From Bradyrhizobium vignae (GTDB lineage Bacteria > Pseudomonadota > Alphaproteobacteria > Rhizobiales > Xanthobacteraceae): a DNA stretch of 64,000 bases. Location: positions 208,599 through 272,598 of the forward strand of contig NZ_RDQF01000003.1 of the NCBI RefSeq assembly GCF_004114425.1, written 5' to 3'. Position 1 is the stretch's first letter. Each line of letters starts with the position of its first letter. The notes under the pieces are model-generated. The model saw only the letters and a list, made by a program, of their open reading frames with translations. It did no database searches and was not told where the DNA came from. The position numbers and the translations under genes are program-made. This document shows, one piece after another, positions 34,558 through 41,555 of the stretch.

Positions 34558-35094
34558 ATGAGCATCGAGATCGACATTTTGAACGGCGACGCGTCGTGGC
34601 CGATCGCAAAGCCGCTGCTCAGCGCGGTCTGGGGTCAGGACGCAGCGGAGAAGCCGGCCTGGAGCCACGTCAAATGGGCCAATGCCGACCTTCGCGTGCT
34701 GATCGAGACGCCCGAGGATGGTCTCGTCTGCCATGTCGGCATCTACTTCCGCACCGTCACCTGGAACGGACAGAAGGTTCACATCGGCGGCATCGGCGGC
34801 GTCTGTACGCGGGAAGACCAGCGCGGCCGCGGCTATGCAACCACGGCTCTCGAGGCAGCGGTACATACGATCCGCGCCAACGAGGCGGTCCGTTTCGCCC
34901 TGCTGTTCTGCGAGCCGCACAACGCCGCCTTCTACGCGGCCCGGAGCTGGCTGCCCTTCAACGGCGAGGTCTATTGCGAGCAGCCGGAGGGGCGGATCCG
35001 GTTCACCTACATGGCTCCTTACGTCTTCCACATCGTCCGCGCCGACGCTGGGCACCATCGACCTATGCGGCCTGCCGTGGTGAGCCCTGCGTGA
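34558..35094 (+). CDS. GNAT acetyltransferase resembling aminoglycoside 2'-N-acetyltransferase
   Basis: The 178-residue protein has GNAT motif A (GIGGVCTREDQRGRGYATTAL, R-G-x-G-x-A acetyl-CoA loop). It then has NAAFYAARSWLPFNGEVY, which recalls the Y-x-x-R-G-W-L-P-W-x-G stretch of AAC(2')-I enzymes. AAGGA lies 5 bases before ATG 34558. It is followed by a MATE pump gene 70 bases downstream in the same direction. Antibiotic modification is possible, but chromosomal AAC(2') relatives often have other amine substrates. Confidence 0.8.
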   Translation: MSIEIDILNGDASWPIAKPLLSAVWGQDAAEKPAWSHVKWANADLRVLIETPEDGLVCHVGIYFRTVTWNGQKVHIGGIGGVCTREDQRGRGYATTALEAAVHTIRANEAVRFALLFCEPHNAAFYAARSWLPFNGEVYCEQPEGRIRFTYMAPYVFHIVRADAGHHRPMRPAVVSPA

Positions 35095-35164
35095 GCCAGG
35101 GCTGCGCCGGCGCCTCATTCTCTTATAATATGTTGATCATCATTTAATTTTCCGCGCGGTGAAC

Positions 35165-36550
35165 ATGACGATCGACGCCCCCGCAGATGCCGTCCCGCCG
35201 GTTGCGCCGGTCGTCTCACCCATTGCCGGCCTTCTGACCGCGCCGATCCTGCCGACGCTGCTGCGGCTCGCGATCCCCAACATGATCGCGATGGTCGGCA
35301 GCACGCTCGTTGCCGTTGCTGAGACCTCCTATATCGGCCGGCTCGGCACCATTCCGCTCGCCGCGATCGCGCTGGTGTTTCCGTTTGCGATGCTGACGCA
35401 GATGATGAGTGCGGGCGCGATGGGCGGCGGCGTATCGTCGGCGATCAGCCGCGCGCTCGGTGGGGGGAATCACGACCGCGCCGCGACGCTGGCGCTGCAT
35501 GCCGCCATCATCGGCCTCTGTGGCGGGCTGTTCTTCACGGTGATGATGCTCGTCTTCGGCCGCTCCTTCTTCGCACTGCTCGGCGGCCGCGAGCGCGTGC
35601 TGGAGGAAGCCTGCGGCTATTCGCAGGTGTTGTTCTCCGGCGCGGTCGCGATCTGGCTCGTCAATACACTGGCCTCGGTGATCCGCGGCACCGGGGACAT
35701 GCGCCTGCCCTCGATGACGCTGATCGGGGCGAGCGTGCTCCAGATCGCGCTTGGCGGTACGCTGGGGCTCGGCCTGTTCGGCGTGCCGCAATTCGGCATG
35801 CCGGGCGTGGCGAGCGGCCAGCTGATCGCGTTCAGCTGCGCCGCGATCTTCTTCCTCTGGTATCTCTTGTCCGGCCGCAGCCGATTGCAGCTCGATTTTC
35901 GCGCCTTCCATTTCGAACGCGCGATGTTCCTGGACATTCTCAAGGTCGGCGCGGTGGCCTGCCTGTCGCCGCTCCAGACCGTGCTCACCATTCTGATCTT
36001 CACGAAGATCCTCGCGACCTTCGGCACCGAGATGCTGGCAGGCTACGGCATCGGATCGCGGCTGGAGTTCTTGCTGATCCCGATCACCTTCGCCTTCGGC
36101 ATCGCCTCGGTGCCGATGGTCGGTATGGCGATCGGCGCCGGACATATGACGCGCGCGCGGCATGTGGCCTGGACGGCCGCCGCGGCCTCCGGACTCACGG
36201 TCGGCCTGATCGGCCTCGCCGTCGCACTTGCTCCGTCGCTGTGGGTCGCGCTGTTCACGCGGGATCCCGGCGTCACCGCCGCCGCGCACAGCTATTTCCA
36301 CTGGGCAGGTCCGGCGTTCGTGTTCTTCGGCATGGGCGTGTCGCTGTACTTCTCCTCGCAAGGCGCCGCACGCGTCGGCGGCCCCGTGCTCGCGTCCACC
36401 GCCCGGCTTCTCATCGTCGCGATCGGCGGCGCCGGCCTGATGACGGCGCAGGCGCCGGCCTGGACCCTGTTCGCGCTAGTCGGCGGCGCCATGGTCGTGT
36501 TCGGGCTGTCGACCGCAGCCTCGGTCGCCTTCGTGCGCTGGGGCAAATGA
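35165..36550 (+). CDS. MATE family efflux transporter
   Basis: The 461-residue protein has two six-helix MatE halves. The first opens LLRLAIPNMIAMVGSTLVAVA with YIGRLGTIPLAAIALVFP; the second repeats with CLSPLQTVLTILIFTKIL, and FGIASVPMVGMAIGAG marks the second half. MATE proteins export cationic drugs against Na+ or H+. A TATAAT lies at 35124-35129 but lacks a matching -35. GTG 35159 is an alternative start. Pairing with the acetyltransferase upstream suggests a small detoxification unit. Confidence 0.92.
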   Translation: MTIDAPADAVPPVAPVVSPIAGLLTAPILPTLLRLAIPNMIAMVGSTLVAVAETSYIGRLGTIPLAAIALVFPFAMLTQMMSAGAMGGGVSSAISRALGGGNHDRAATLALHAAIIGLCGGLFFTVMMLVFGRSFFALLGGRERVLEEACGYSQVLFSGAVAIWLVNTLASVIRGTGDMRLPSMTLIGASVLQIALGGTLGLGLFGVPQFGMPGVASGQLIAFSCAAIFFLWYLLSGRSRLQLDFRAFHFERAMFLDILKVGAVACLSPLQTVLTILIFTKILATFGTEMLAGYGIGSRLEFLLIPITFAFGIASVPMVGMAIGAGHMTRARHVAWTAAAASGLTVGLIGLAVALAPSLWVALFTRDPGVTAAAHSYFHWAGPAFVFFGMGVSLYFSSQGAARVGGPVLASTARLLIVAIGGAGLMTAQAPAWTLFALVGGAMVVFGLSTAASVAFVRWGK

Positions 36551-36604
36551 TCGCAGGTAGATCAATGCGGGTATATAGACGCAGGAAAGTGATTCCATCC
36601 AGCG

Positions 36605-37090
36605 TTGCACTATCCTGCCGGGCTGCTATGGAGGCGCTCCATTCCGGGGCCTTTCCATGACGCCAGATTCGCTGCATTCATCGTCCTCCTCGCCGCGCTG
36701 TTCTGCACGACTGCTGCCCACGCGCAGAGCGCCGACGGGACCTGGCTGACCCAGGCGGGTGATGCCCGCGTCAAGATCAGCAAATGCGGCAGCGGCATCT
36801 GCGGCCATATCGTGTGGCTGCGCGAGCCCTATGACACCTCAACCGGCCAGCCGGCCACCGACAGCAAGAATCCCAATCCCGGACTCGCCAAGCGTCCGAT
36901 GATCGGCTTGCCGTTGTTCAGCGGCATGGAGCCCGCAGGACCGAACAAATGGGCGGGCCAGATCTACAATGCCGATGACGGCAGCACCTATGCGAGCAGT
37001 ATCAGCCTGACTGGCGCGGATTCGCTGCGGGTCGAAGGCTGCGTCGGCGCGCTCTGCGGCGGTGAAACCTGGACCCGCGCGGGGCGCTAA
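36605..37090 (+). CDS. DUF2147 family exported protein, start probably damaged
   Basis: The mature part is intact: SADGTWLTQAGDARVKISK, CGSGICGHIVWLREP, then GQIYNADDGSTYASSISL and the closing LRVEGCVGALCGGETWTR, a complete DUF2147 (lipocalin-like, exported). The signal peptide FAAFIVLLAALFCTTAAHA is clear, but no ATG or GTG precedes it in frame; only TTG 36605 does, after an upstream TGA. An ATG at 36657 is one base out of frame: adding one C at its CC pair would give MTPRFAAFIVLL. A one-base deletion is therefore suspected. Confidence 0.75.
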   Translation: MHYPAGLLWRRSIPGPFHDARFAAFIVLLAALFCTTAAHAQSADGTWLTQAGDARVKISKCGSGICGHIVWLREPYDTSTGQPATDSKNPNPGLAKRPMIGLPLFSGMEPAGPNKWAGQIYNADDGSTYASSISLTGADSLRVEGCVGALCGGETWTRAGR

Positions 37091-38238
37091 TTTGCTGCCG
37101 TCATCGCCTTCAACGCGGTCGCCGCCGAGGCATAGCCGCCCTGCGCGCCGTCGATGAAGTGCACATGGTCGCTGCGCAGCGCCGAGGGCGTGAAGCAGGT
37201 CATCATCGCGGCATCCTGCTGATGGATGCCGTAGCGCACGATGCCGTCGCGCGCGGCGGCCGCGAGGCGATCGCTCAGCGCGCGCTCGAGCTGCGGAGTG
37301 CAGTCGAGAATCATGCGCAGACCGTCGTCATATTTGCGGAAGTCCGAGTTCTCGACGACCTGGCGTTTGTAGAGGCTCGGCACGAAACCGCCGATCTTGA
37401 TGTCGAAGCGCATGATCAGATAGGCGAACAGCGTATAGGCCAGCACACTGGCTCTGCGCGCGAGCAGCGGACCGCCGCGTTTGGTGCGGGCTTCGAGCTC
37501 GAGCCCCTGCGGCGGCCATTTCAGCGGCGGCCCCTGCGGAGGCACCGGGCGGCCGCCCTCCGGACTACGCTCGACGAGATGGATGATGTCCTCGATCACC
37601 TTGCGGAAGGCGTGCGGATCGACGCCGCGCACCGGCATCACCAGCACCGACAGGATCAGGCCGCGCGCAGCCGGCATCACCTCGAACCGGCACGATAGTC
37701 CGGAGAGGTCCGGTTGCGTGCCGGCGGGCGCCTCCGTGACCGCAAACTCGCCGCGCTTCATCGCGGCATCGGCCCAGGCAAGCCCGCCGCCTGAGAACAT
37801 CGCATAGGACAGGTTTGCCGACGGCCCGAACCGGGCGACGCGCACGTCAAGGCCTTGAGCGCGAATGACGCCGACCGGCACCAGTGCGACGCGCATGGTC
37901 AGATCGAGATCTTCCCGCACCCAGGTCGCGGTCGCAGCCAGTGCCTCGCGAGCAAGTTCGATATCGTCCGGCGCGACCGCGAAGCTCGCGCCGTCGCCGC
38001 CGAACACGAAGGGGAATTCGCGCCCTCCCAGCGCGTTGGTCACCGCCGCGATCACCGCCGCGCCGGCCATATTCACCGCCTTGTACCGTTGCGCCGCGAT
38101 CGCCTTGGTCGAATCGACGATGTCGGCAACACCGATGCTCCAGTCGTCCGGCAGCGGCGAATAGAGCGCAGGATCCATCAGGCTGGTGAAGCCCCGGAAG
38201 ACGGGAATGCCGCCATAGAAGGATTCGCCTGAGGTCAT
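37087..38238 (-). CDS. DUF3095 family protein with class III cyclase-like motifs
   Basis: The 383-residue protein matches the DUF3095 family. Residues 36-90 read IGVADIVDSTKAI then VNMAGAAVIAAVTNAL and PFVFGGDGASFAV. The pair D39 and D82 (in GGDG) sits where class III nucleotidyl cyclases bind two metal ions. A second half (about 215-380) includes a hydrophobic stretch SVLAYTLFAYLIMRF and SDHVHFIDGAQGGYA. No signal peptide is seen. ATG 38238 was chosen; the stop overlaps the convergent DUF2147 gene by 4 bases. Cyclase activity is my inference, not an established property. Confidence 0.85.
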   Translation of the reverse strand: MTSGESFYGGIPVFRGFTSLMDPALYSPLPDDWSIGVADIVDSTKAIAAQRYKAVNMAGAAVIAAVTNALGGREFPFVFGGDGASFAVAPDDIELAREALAATATWVREDLDLTMRVALVPVGVIRAQGLDVRVARFGPSANLSYAMFSGGGLAWADAAMKRGEFAVTEAPAGTQPDLSGLSCRFEVMPAARGLILSVLVMPVRGVDPHAFRKVIEDIIHLVERSPEGGRPVPPQGPPLKWPPQGLELEARTKRGGPLLARRASVLAYTLFAYLIMRFDIKIGGFVPSLYKRQVVENSDFRKYDDGLRMILDCTPQLERALSDRLAAAARDGIVRYGIHQQDAAMMTCFTPSALRSDHVHFIDGAQGGYASAATALKAMTAAN

Positions 38239-38388
38239 CGGGAATGCCGGATGGTTGGGATGTAAAATAAATACGTGGGATGATCGATCCGGGTTCGCTG
38301 GGCGCCCCGTCTCAATCATTGGCCGAAACGGCCCCGGACAACAAGATGCGGCCGCGCTGCAATGCCGCGGCGGGATCATTGATCGGCA

Positions 38389-38700
38389 TCAAACGGCCGG
38401 CGGAGGAGAGCGGCTATCGTTGGTCGGCTCGCACGGGATGATCGAGGTGTCCGATTTCGGCAACAAGGACTCACCGAAGCGCACCACCTGACCCGCTCGG
38501 ATGCGATCTGCAAGCTGATCGAGCCAGGCCTGAGGATCGCGCCCCCGGTCCTCACGTCGGCACATCCGATCGCATCGGACGCCACCAGGATCGAAGAGAT
38601 CGCAACGCACGAGATCGAATCGTGTCGTCCCGCATTGCCGGCGCACGAACGCGAGCGCCGCCTCCGCCGCCTTACCGAAGGACCGCCGGAATTTTCGCAC
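38389..38700 (-). CDS. Hypothetical protein
   Basis: A 103-residue frame from GTG 38700 with high G/C at third positions, like its neighbours. It contains ALAFVRRQCGTTRFDLVRCD, CDRMCRREDRGRDP and QAWLDQLADRIRAGQVVRF. The Cys spacing (CDLFDPGGVRC then RMC) is notable, but no domain is recognised. It could be a degraded gene. A competing minus frame from 38732 looks less protein-like (long Arg/Ser runs). Confidence 0.4.
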   Translation of the reverse strand: MRKFRRSFGKAAEAALAFVRRQCGTTRFDLVRCDLFDPGGVRCDRMCRREDRGRDPQAWLDQLADRIRAGQVVRFGESLLPKSDTSIIPCEPTNDSRSPPPAV

Positions 38701-38750
38701 GAACGAATTGACCTGCCGAAGGACTTGCCCAAGCGGCGGACGTGAGCGGG

Positions 38751-38960
38751 TTAGTGCAGCTTCTCGTCTTGACGCTTGCGCAAGGCGTCGAGAGACGCAT
38801 CATGGCAGCCGATCAGGCGGACGAATTGCTGTGGGTACATTTCATGTCCATGGCCACCGGAATTCTGATGCGACATCGGCGTGCAGTGGACATCGTCGGG
38901 GTTCGCACGGGATTGCTCCGTGTGGCCCTGATTTGAAGCCGTCATGTTTGGCGTGGCCAT
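38751..38960 (-). CDS. Small hypothetical protein, His/Met/Gln-rich
   Basis: The 69-residue frame from ATG 38960 has AGGGAG 8 bases upstream, a good SD. The sequence is polar (MATPNMTASNQGHTEQSR, then SHQNSGGHGHEMYPQQFVRL) and ends with a charged helix (SLDALRKRQDEKLH). An 8-base palindrome lies 27 bases upstream. The first half, with His and Met, could bind metal. Function unknown. Confidence 0.5.
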   Translation of the reverse strand: MATPNMTASNQGHTEQSRANPDDVHCTPMSHQNSGGHGHEMYPQQFVRLIGCHDASLDALRKRQDEKLH

Positions 38961-38986
38961 GGACTGCTCCCTGTCGATTAGGGCAG

Positions 38987-39010
38987 ATCGATTGACGTAA
39001 CCCAATCGAT
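38987..39010. promoter_or_regulatory. Perfect palindrome before the small His/Met-rich gene
   Basis: ATCGATTG (38987-38994) and CAATCGAT (39003-39010) are perfect inverted arms around ACGTAACC, 27 bases upstream of the small gene's start. It is a plausible operator. Confidence 0.4.
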
Positions 39011-39085
39011 TGCGGGGCATCTTACGACCAAATCCGGCTGAATGTCATTGCCGGATCAAATGCGATCATGACGGCAGAGTTCCGC

Positions 39086-39808
39086 TTACGCCGTGTTCCC
39101 CGCGTCGACGGTGAACACCGTCCCGGTGACATTGCGGCCGCCTTCGCCCAGCAGATATTCCACCATGCGCGCGACGTCGTCCGTCTCCGGGAGGCGGCGC
39201 AGCGCGCTGCGGCCGGCGATGCGCTTGCGGCCCTCGTCGGAGAGATTGTGGGTGAGCTCCGTGTCGATGAAGCCCGGAGCGATCGCATTCACGGTGATGC
39301 CGAGCTTGCCGACCTCGCGCGCGAGCGAGCGGGTGAAGCCGGTGGCGGCCGCCTTGGTCGCGCCGTAGACCGAGAGCCCGTTGTAGCCCGTGGTCGCGAT
39401 GATCGAGGAGATGTTGACGATGCGGCCGGCGCCATCGGCCATCATCTGCCGCGCGACATATTTGGTGAGGATGATCGGCGACAGCACGTTGAGTTGCACC
39501 AGCGCCGCAATCTCGGAATTGCGCATGGTGGCGAGCAGGCCTTCGGTGCCGAGGCCGGCATTGTTGACGAGGCCGTAGATCGGGCCGAATTCGTCGCGCA
39601 CCAGCTTTGCAAAGGCCGGGATCGCATCGATCACGGCAAGATCGCAGGCGCGGAAGTGCAGACGCTCCTCGGACCCGGCGATGGCCGCCTTGAGCTCGTC
39701 GCTCTCGCGCCGTGCGGCCGCGATCACGTTGAAGCCTGCACCAACGAGGCGCCTCGCAATCGCTAGCCCAATGCCGCGGCTGCCACCGGTGACGAGAACA
39801 TTATACAT
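39086..39808 (-). CDS. SDR family reductase (FabG-like) in the ACP cassette
   Basis: The 240-residue NAD(P)-dependent SDR has VLVTGGSRGIGLAIARRL (cofactor loop), NNAGLG, and catalytic Ser in NISSIIATTG with Tyr-x-x-x-Lys in SVYGATKAAATGF. PGFIDTELT is the usual post-helix loop. Its start overlaps the ligase stop by 8 bases, so it is coupled to the ligase and ACP genes upstream. It probably reduces an ACP-bound 3-oxo (or related carbonyl) group. The NADPH preference suggested by the SRG loop is inferred. Confidence 0.92.
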   Translation of the reverse strand: MYNVLVTGGSRGIGLAIARRLVGAGFNVIAAARRESDELKAAIAGSEERLHFRACDLAVIDAIPAFAKLVRDEFGPIYGLVNNAGLGTEGLLATMRNSEIAALVQLNVLSPIILTKYVARQMMADGAGRIVNISSIIATTGYNGLSVYGATKAAATGFTRSLAREVGKLGITVNAIAPGFIDTELTHNLSDEGRKRIAGRSALRRLPETDDVARMVEYLLGEGGRNVTGTVFTVDAGNTA

Positions 39809-41183
39809 CGGTGCGCGCCAGTTTTCCGGCCGGGGTGACGTCGAGTGCCTCGACGAAGCGGATCACCGCCGGCACCTTGTGGGACGCGAGCTGGGCGCGG
39901 CAATGCTCCAGGATCTGGTCGCGGATCTCCTTCGCGCGTGCCTGATCGGTGCCCTCAGTGAGGATTACGTCGGCGACGACGATGCCGCCGGTGATCGGGC
40001 TGCGGCGGGATTTGGCCCGCGACATCCGCACGTCGGGATGGCGGTTGATTACCGCCTCGATCTCCTCGGGGTGGACCTTCAGCCCGCCGATATTGATGAT
40101 GCCGCCGCGACGGCCGACGAAATAATAGCGGTCGCCGCGCAGCTCGACGATGTCGCCGCTGTCGACGAAGCCGTCGGCATCGGTGAGCGCCGCCGCATTG
40201 CGGCCAACATAGGCATGCGCGGTGCGCGCCGAGCGGATTCGCAGCGAGGCGTCGGTGACCTTCATCTCGACGCCGTTGCGGTTGCCGAGATAATCGGCCG
40301 GAAAGCCTTCCAGCCCGTCATTCACGGCGAAGCCGACGCCGGCCTCGGTTGAGGCATAGGCATGGCCGACGGAGGCATTGGGGAACGCCGCCTTCAAACC
40401 GTCCAGCACCGCCTGGTCTGCGATTTCGCCCGAGAGACGGACGTAAGCCGGGGCGAATTGCGCCGCCGAACCGCTCATCAAGAGCTTGCGCCAATGCGAG
40501 GGCGTACCGGAGATGTGCGAGACGCCGCGCGCCTTCAGCCGCGCGACGTGATCGGCGAGCGATTCATGCGGATCGGACAGCACCATCGAGCCGCCGGAAA
40601 GAACGGCGCGGAGGAATATCTGCAGGCCGCCATAGCGGCGAATGTCGTAAAACGTCGCCCAGACCGGCGCCTGACCACGTGCAGGGCCTTCAGCGACGAT
40701 CGCCCCGGTCAAGGCTTCCAGCGTATGGCCGACGATCTTTGGCACGCCTGAGGTGCCCGAGGTGAGCATCAGCCATTCGGTCGCGCGCTCGGACTTGGCC
40801 GGCGCGATGACTTGAAGCGGCAATCGCGCGACGACGACCAGCGGCACGCAGGTGTCCGCCCAGCGGTCGGGCTCATCGGTGACGACCGCATCGATCCCGG
40901 CATCCGCGATCAAGGCATCGAGATGCGCCGGATTGAGATCCGGCGGGCACAGCAGCATGCGGCGGGCGATGCCGTCGAGCTCGATCATGGCAAGGCCCGA
41001 CCGGAGCTGGTCTGACAGCTTGAGCAGCACGGCACGGCCCGACAGCTCGCGCAGCCGGCCGCCCAGGACCGTGTGCGACAGGATGTCGGTCAGCGACACG
41101 ACATCGTGCGCATCGGAGATCGTGCGGCCTTTCAGCTCCGCGCCGAGATGGTCGCGGAGCGCAAAGATCTCACGCGGGGACAT
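39801..41183 (-). CDS. Adenylate-forming acyl-ACP ligase candidate
   Basis: The 460-residue protein has the A3 phosphate loop LMLTSGTSGVPKIVGHT. It also has A5-like GHAYASTEAGVGF, A7 VDSGDIVELRGDRYYFVGR, A8 IINIGGLKVHPEEIEAVI and a C-terminal PAGKLARTD Lys. It is shorter than acyl-CoA ligases because the N-terminal subdomain is reduced. Its start overlaps the ACP gene by 14 bases, so a free ACP is the likely acceptor. The acyl substrate cannot be predicted by eye. Confidence 0.88.
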   Translation of the reverse strand: MSPREIFALRDHLGAELKGRTISDAHDVVSLTDILSHTVLGGRLRELSGRAVLLKLSDQLRSGLAMIELDGIARRMLLCPPDLNPAHLDALIADAGIDAVVTDEPDRWADTCVPLVVVARLPLQVIAPAKSERATEWLMLTSGTSGVPKIVGHTLEALTGAIVAEGPARGQAPVWATFYDIRRYGGLQIFLRAVLSGGSMVLSDPHESLADHVARLKARGVSHISGTPSHWRKLLMSGSAAQFAPAYVRLSGEIADQAVLDGLKAAFPNASVGHAYASTEAGVGFAVNDGLEGFPADYLGNRNGVEMKVTDASLRIRSARTAHAYVGRNAAALTDADGFVDSGDIVELRGDRYYFVGRRGGIINIGGLKVHPEEIEAVINRHPDVRMSRAKSRRSPITGGIVVADVILTEGTDQARAKEIRDQILEHCRAQLASHKVPAVIRFVEALDVTPAGKLARTDV

Positions 41184-41415
41184 TTGCGTAGGCTCGCACG
41201 AAATCGCCCACCGTGGCGGGAAACGCGGCGTCCTCGGAAATGGTGAAGGGGTCGACGCCGATCTCGTCCTCGAGCCGCGCCACGAGAATCGCGAAGGCGA
41301 GCGAATCGAAGCCCGTCTCGTGCAGCGACAGATCGTCCGACAGCTCCGGAAGCGTGACGTTCTGCTCCTTGGCGATCTGCTGGATCGCTTCAATGACCTT
41401 AGACCTTACCGACAT
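41170..41415 (-). CDS. Stand-alone acyl carrier protein
   Basis: The 81-residue ACP has the phosphopantetheine Ser at S38 in HETGFDSLAFAILVARLE, with the DSL motif. It is acidic, with helix 1 VIEAIQQIAKEQ. It lacks the extended end of the housekeeping AcpP and is coupled to the ligase gene, so it is a dedicated carrier. It lies 140 bases downstream of the FATP-type ligase in the same direction. Confidence 0.93.
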   Translation of the reverse strand: MSVRSKVIEAIQQIAKEQNVTLPELSDDLSLHETGFDSLAFAILVARLEDEIGVDPFTISEDAAFPATVGDFVRAYANVPA

Positions 41416-41509
41416 GGCTGGCTCGCTTTTCGTTATCGTTCGTGTTGCGGCGGCTCTTGATGACCGCCTCCCATGGCCGTCTGTTTACCCGACACAAGTA
41501 AATGGCTTC

Positions 41510-41541
41510 TTGGACAATTCAGATAAAATTGGACCTATCTG
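41510..41541. promoter_or_regulatory. Direct repeats upstream of the ACP gene, possible operator
   Basis: TTGGACAATTCAGAT (from 41510) and TTGGACCTATCTG (from 41529) repeat the word TTGGAC 19 bases apart. An AT-rich inverted word CAATT-TTATCTG-AATTG overlaps them. Paired direct repeats like these suit a MocR/GntR-type regulator; none is encoded nearby. Confidence 0.3.
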
Positions 41542-41555
41542 CGGATTTCCGCGCG

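Noticed and set aside
34558..35094. Possible NodA (Nod-factor acyltransferase) relationship
   Set aside because: The conserved NodA segments were not found. The Y-x-x-R-x-W-L-P stretch fits AAC(2')-like GNATs better, and no other nod gene is nearby.
38742..38936. 64-residue plus-strand frame opposite the small His/Met-rich gene
   Set aside because: The minus-strand frame has a good Shine-Dalgarno site; this one has none and reads like a shadow.
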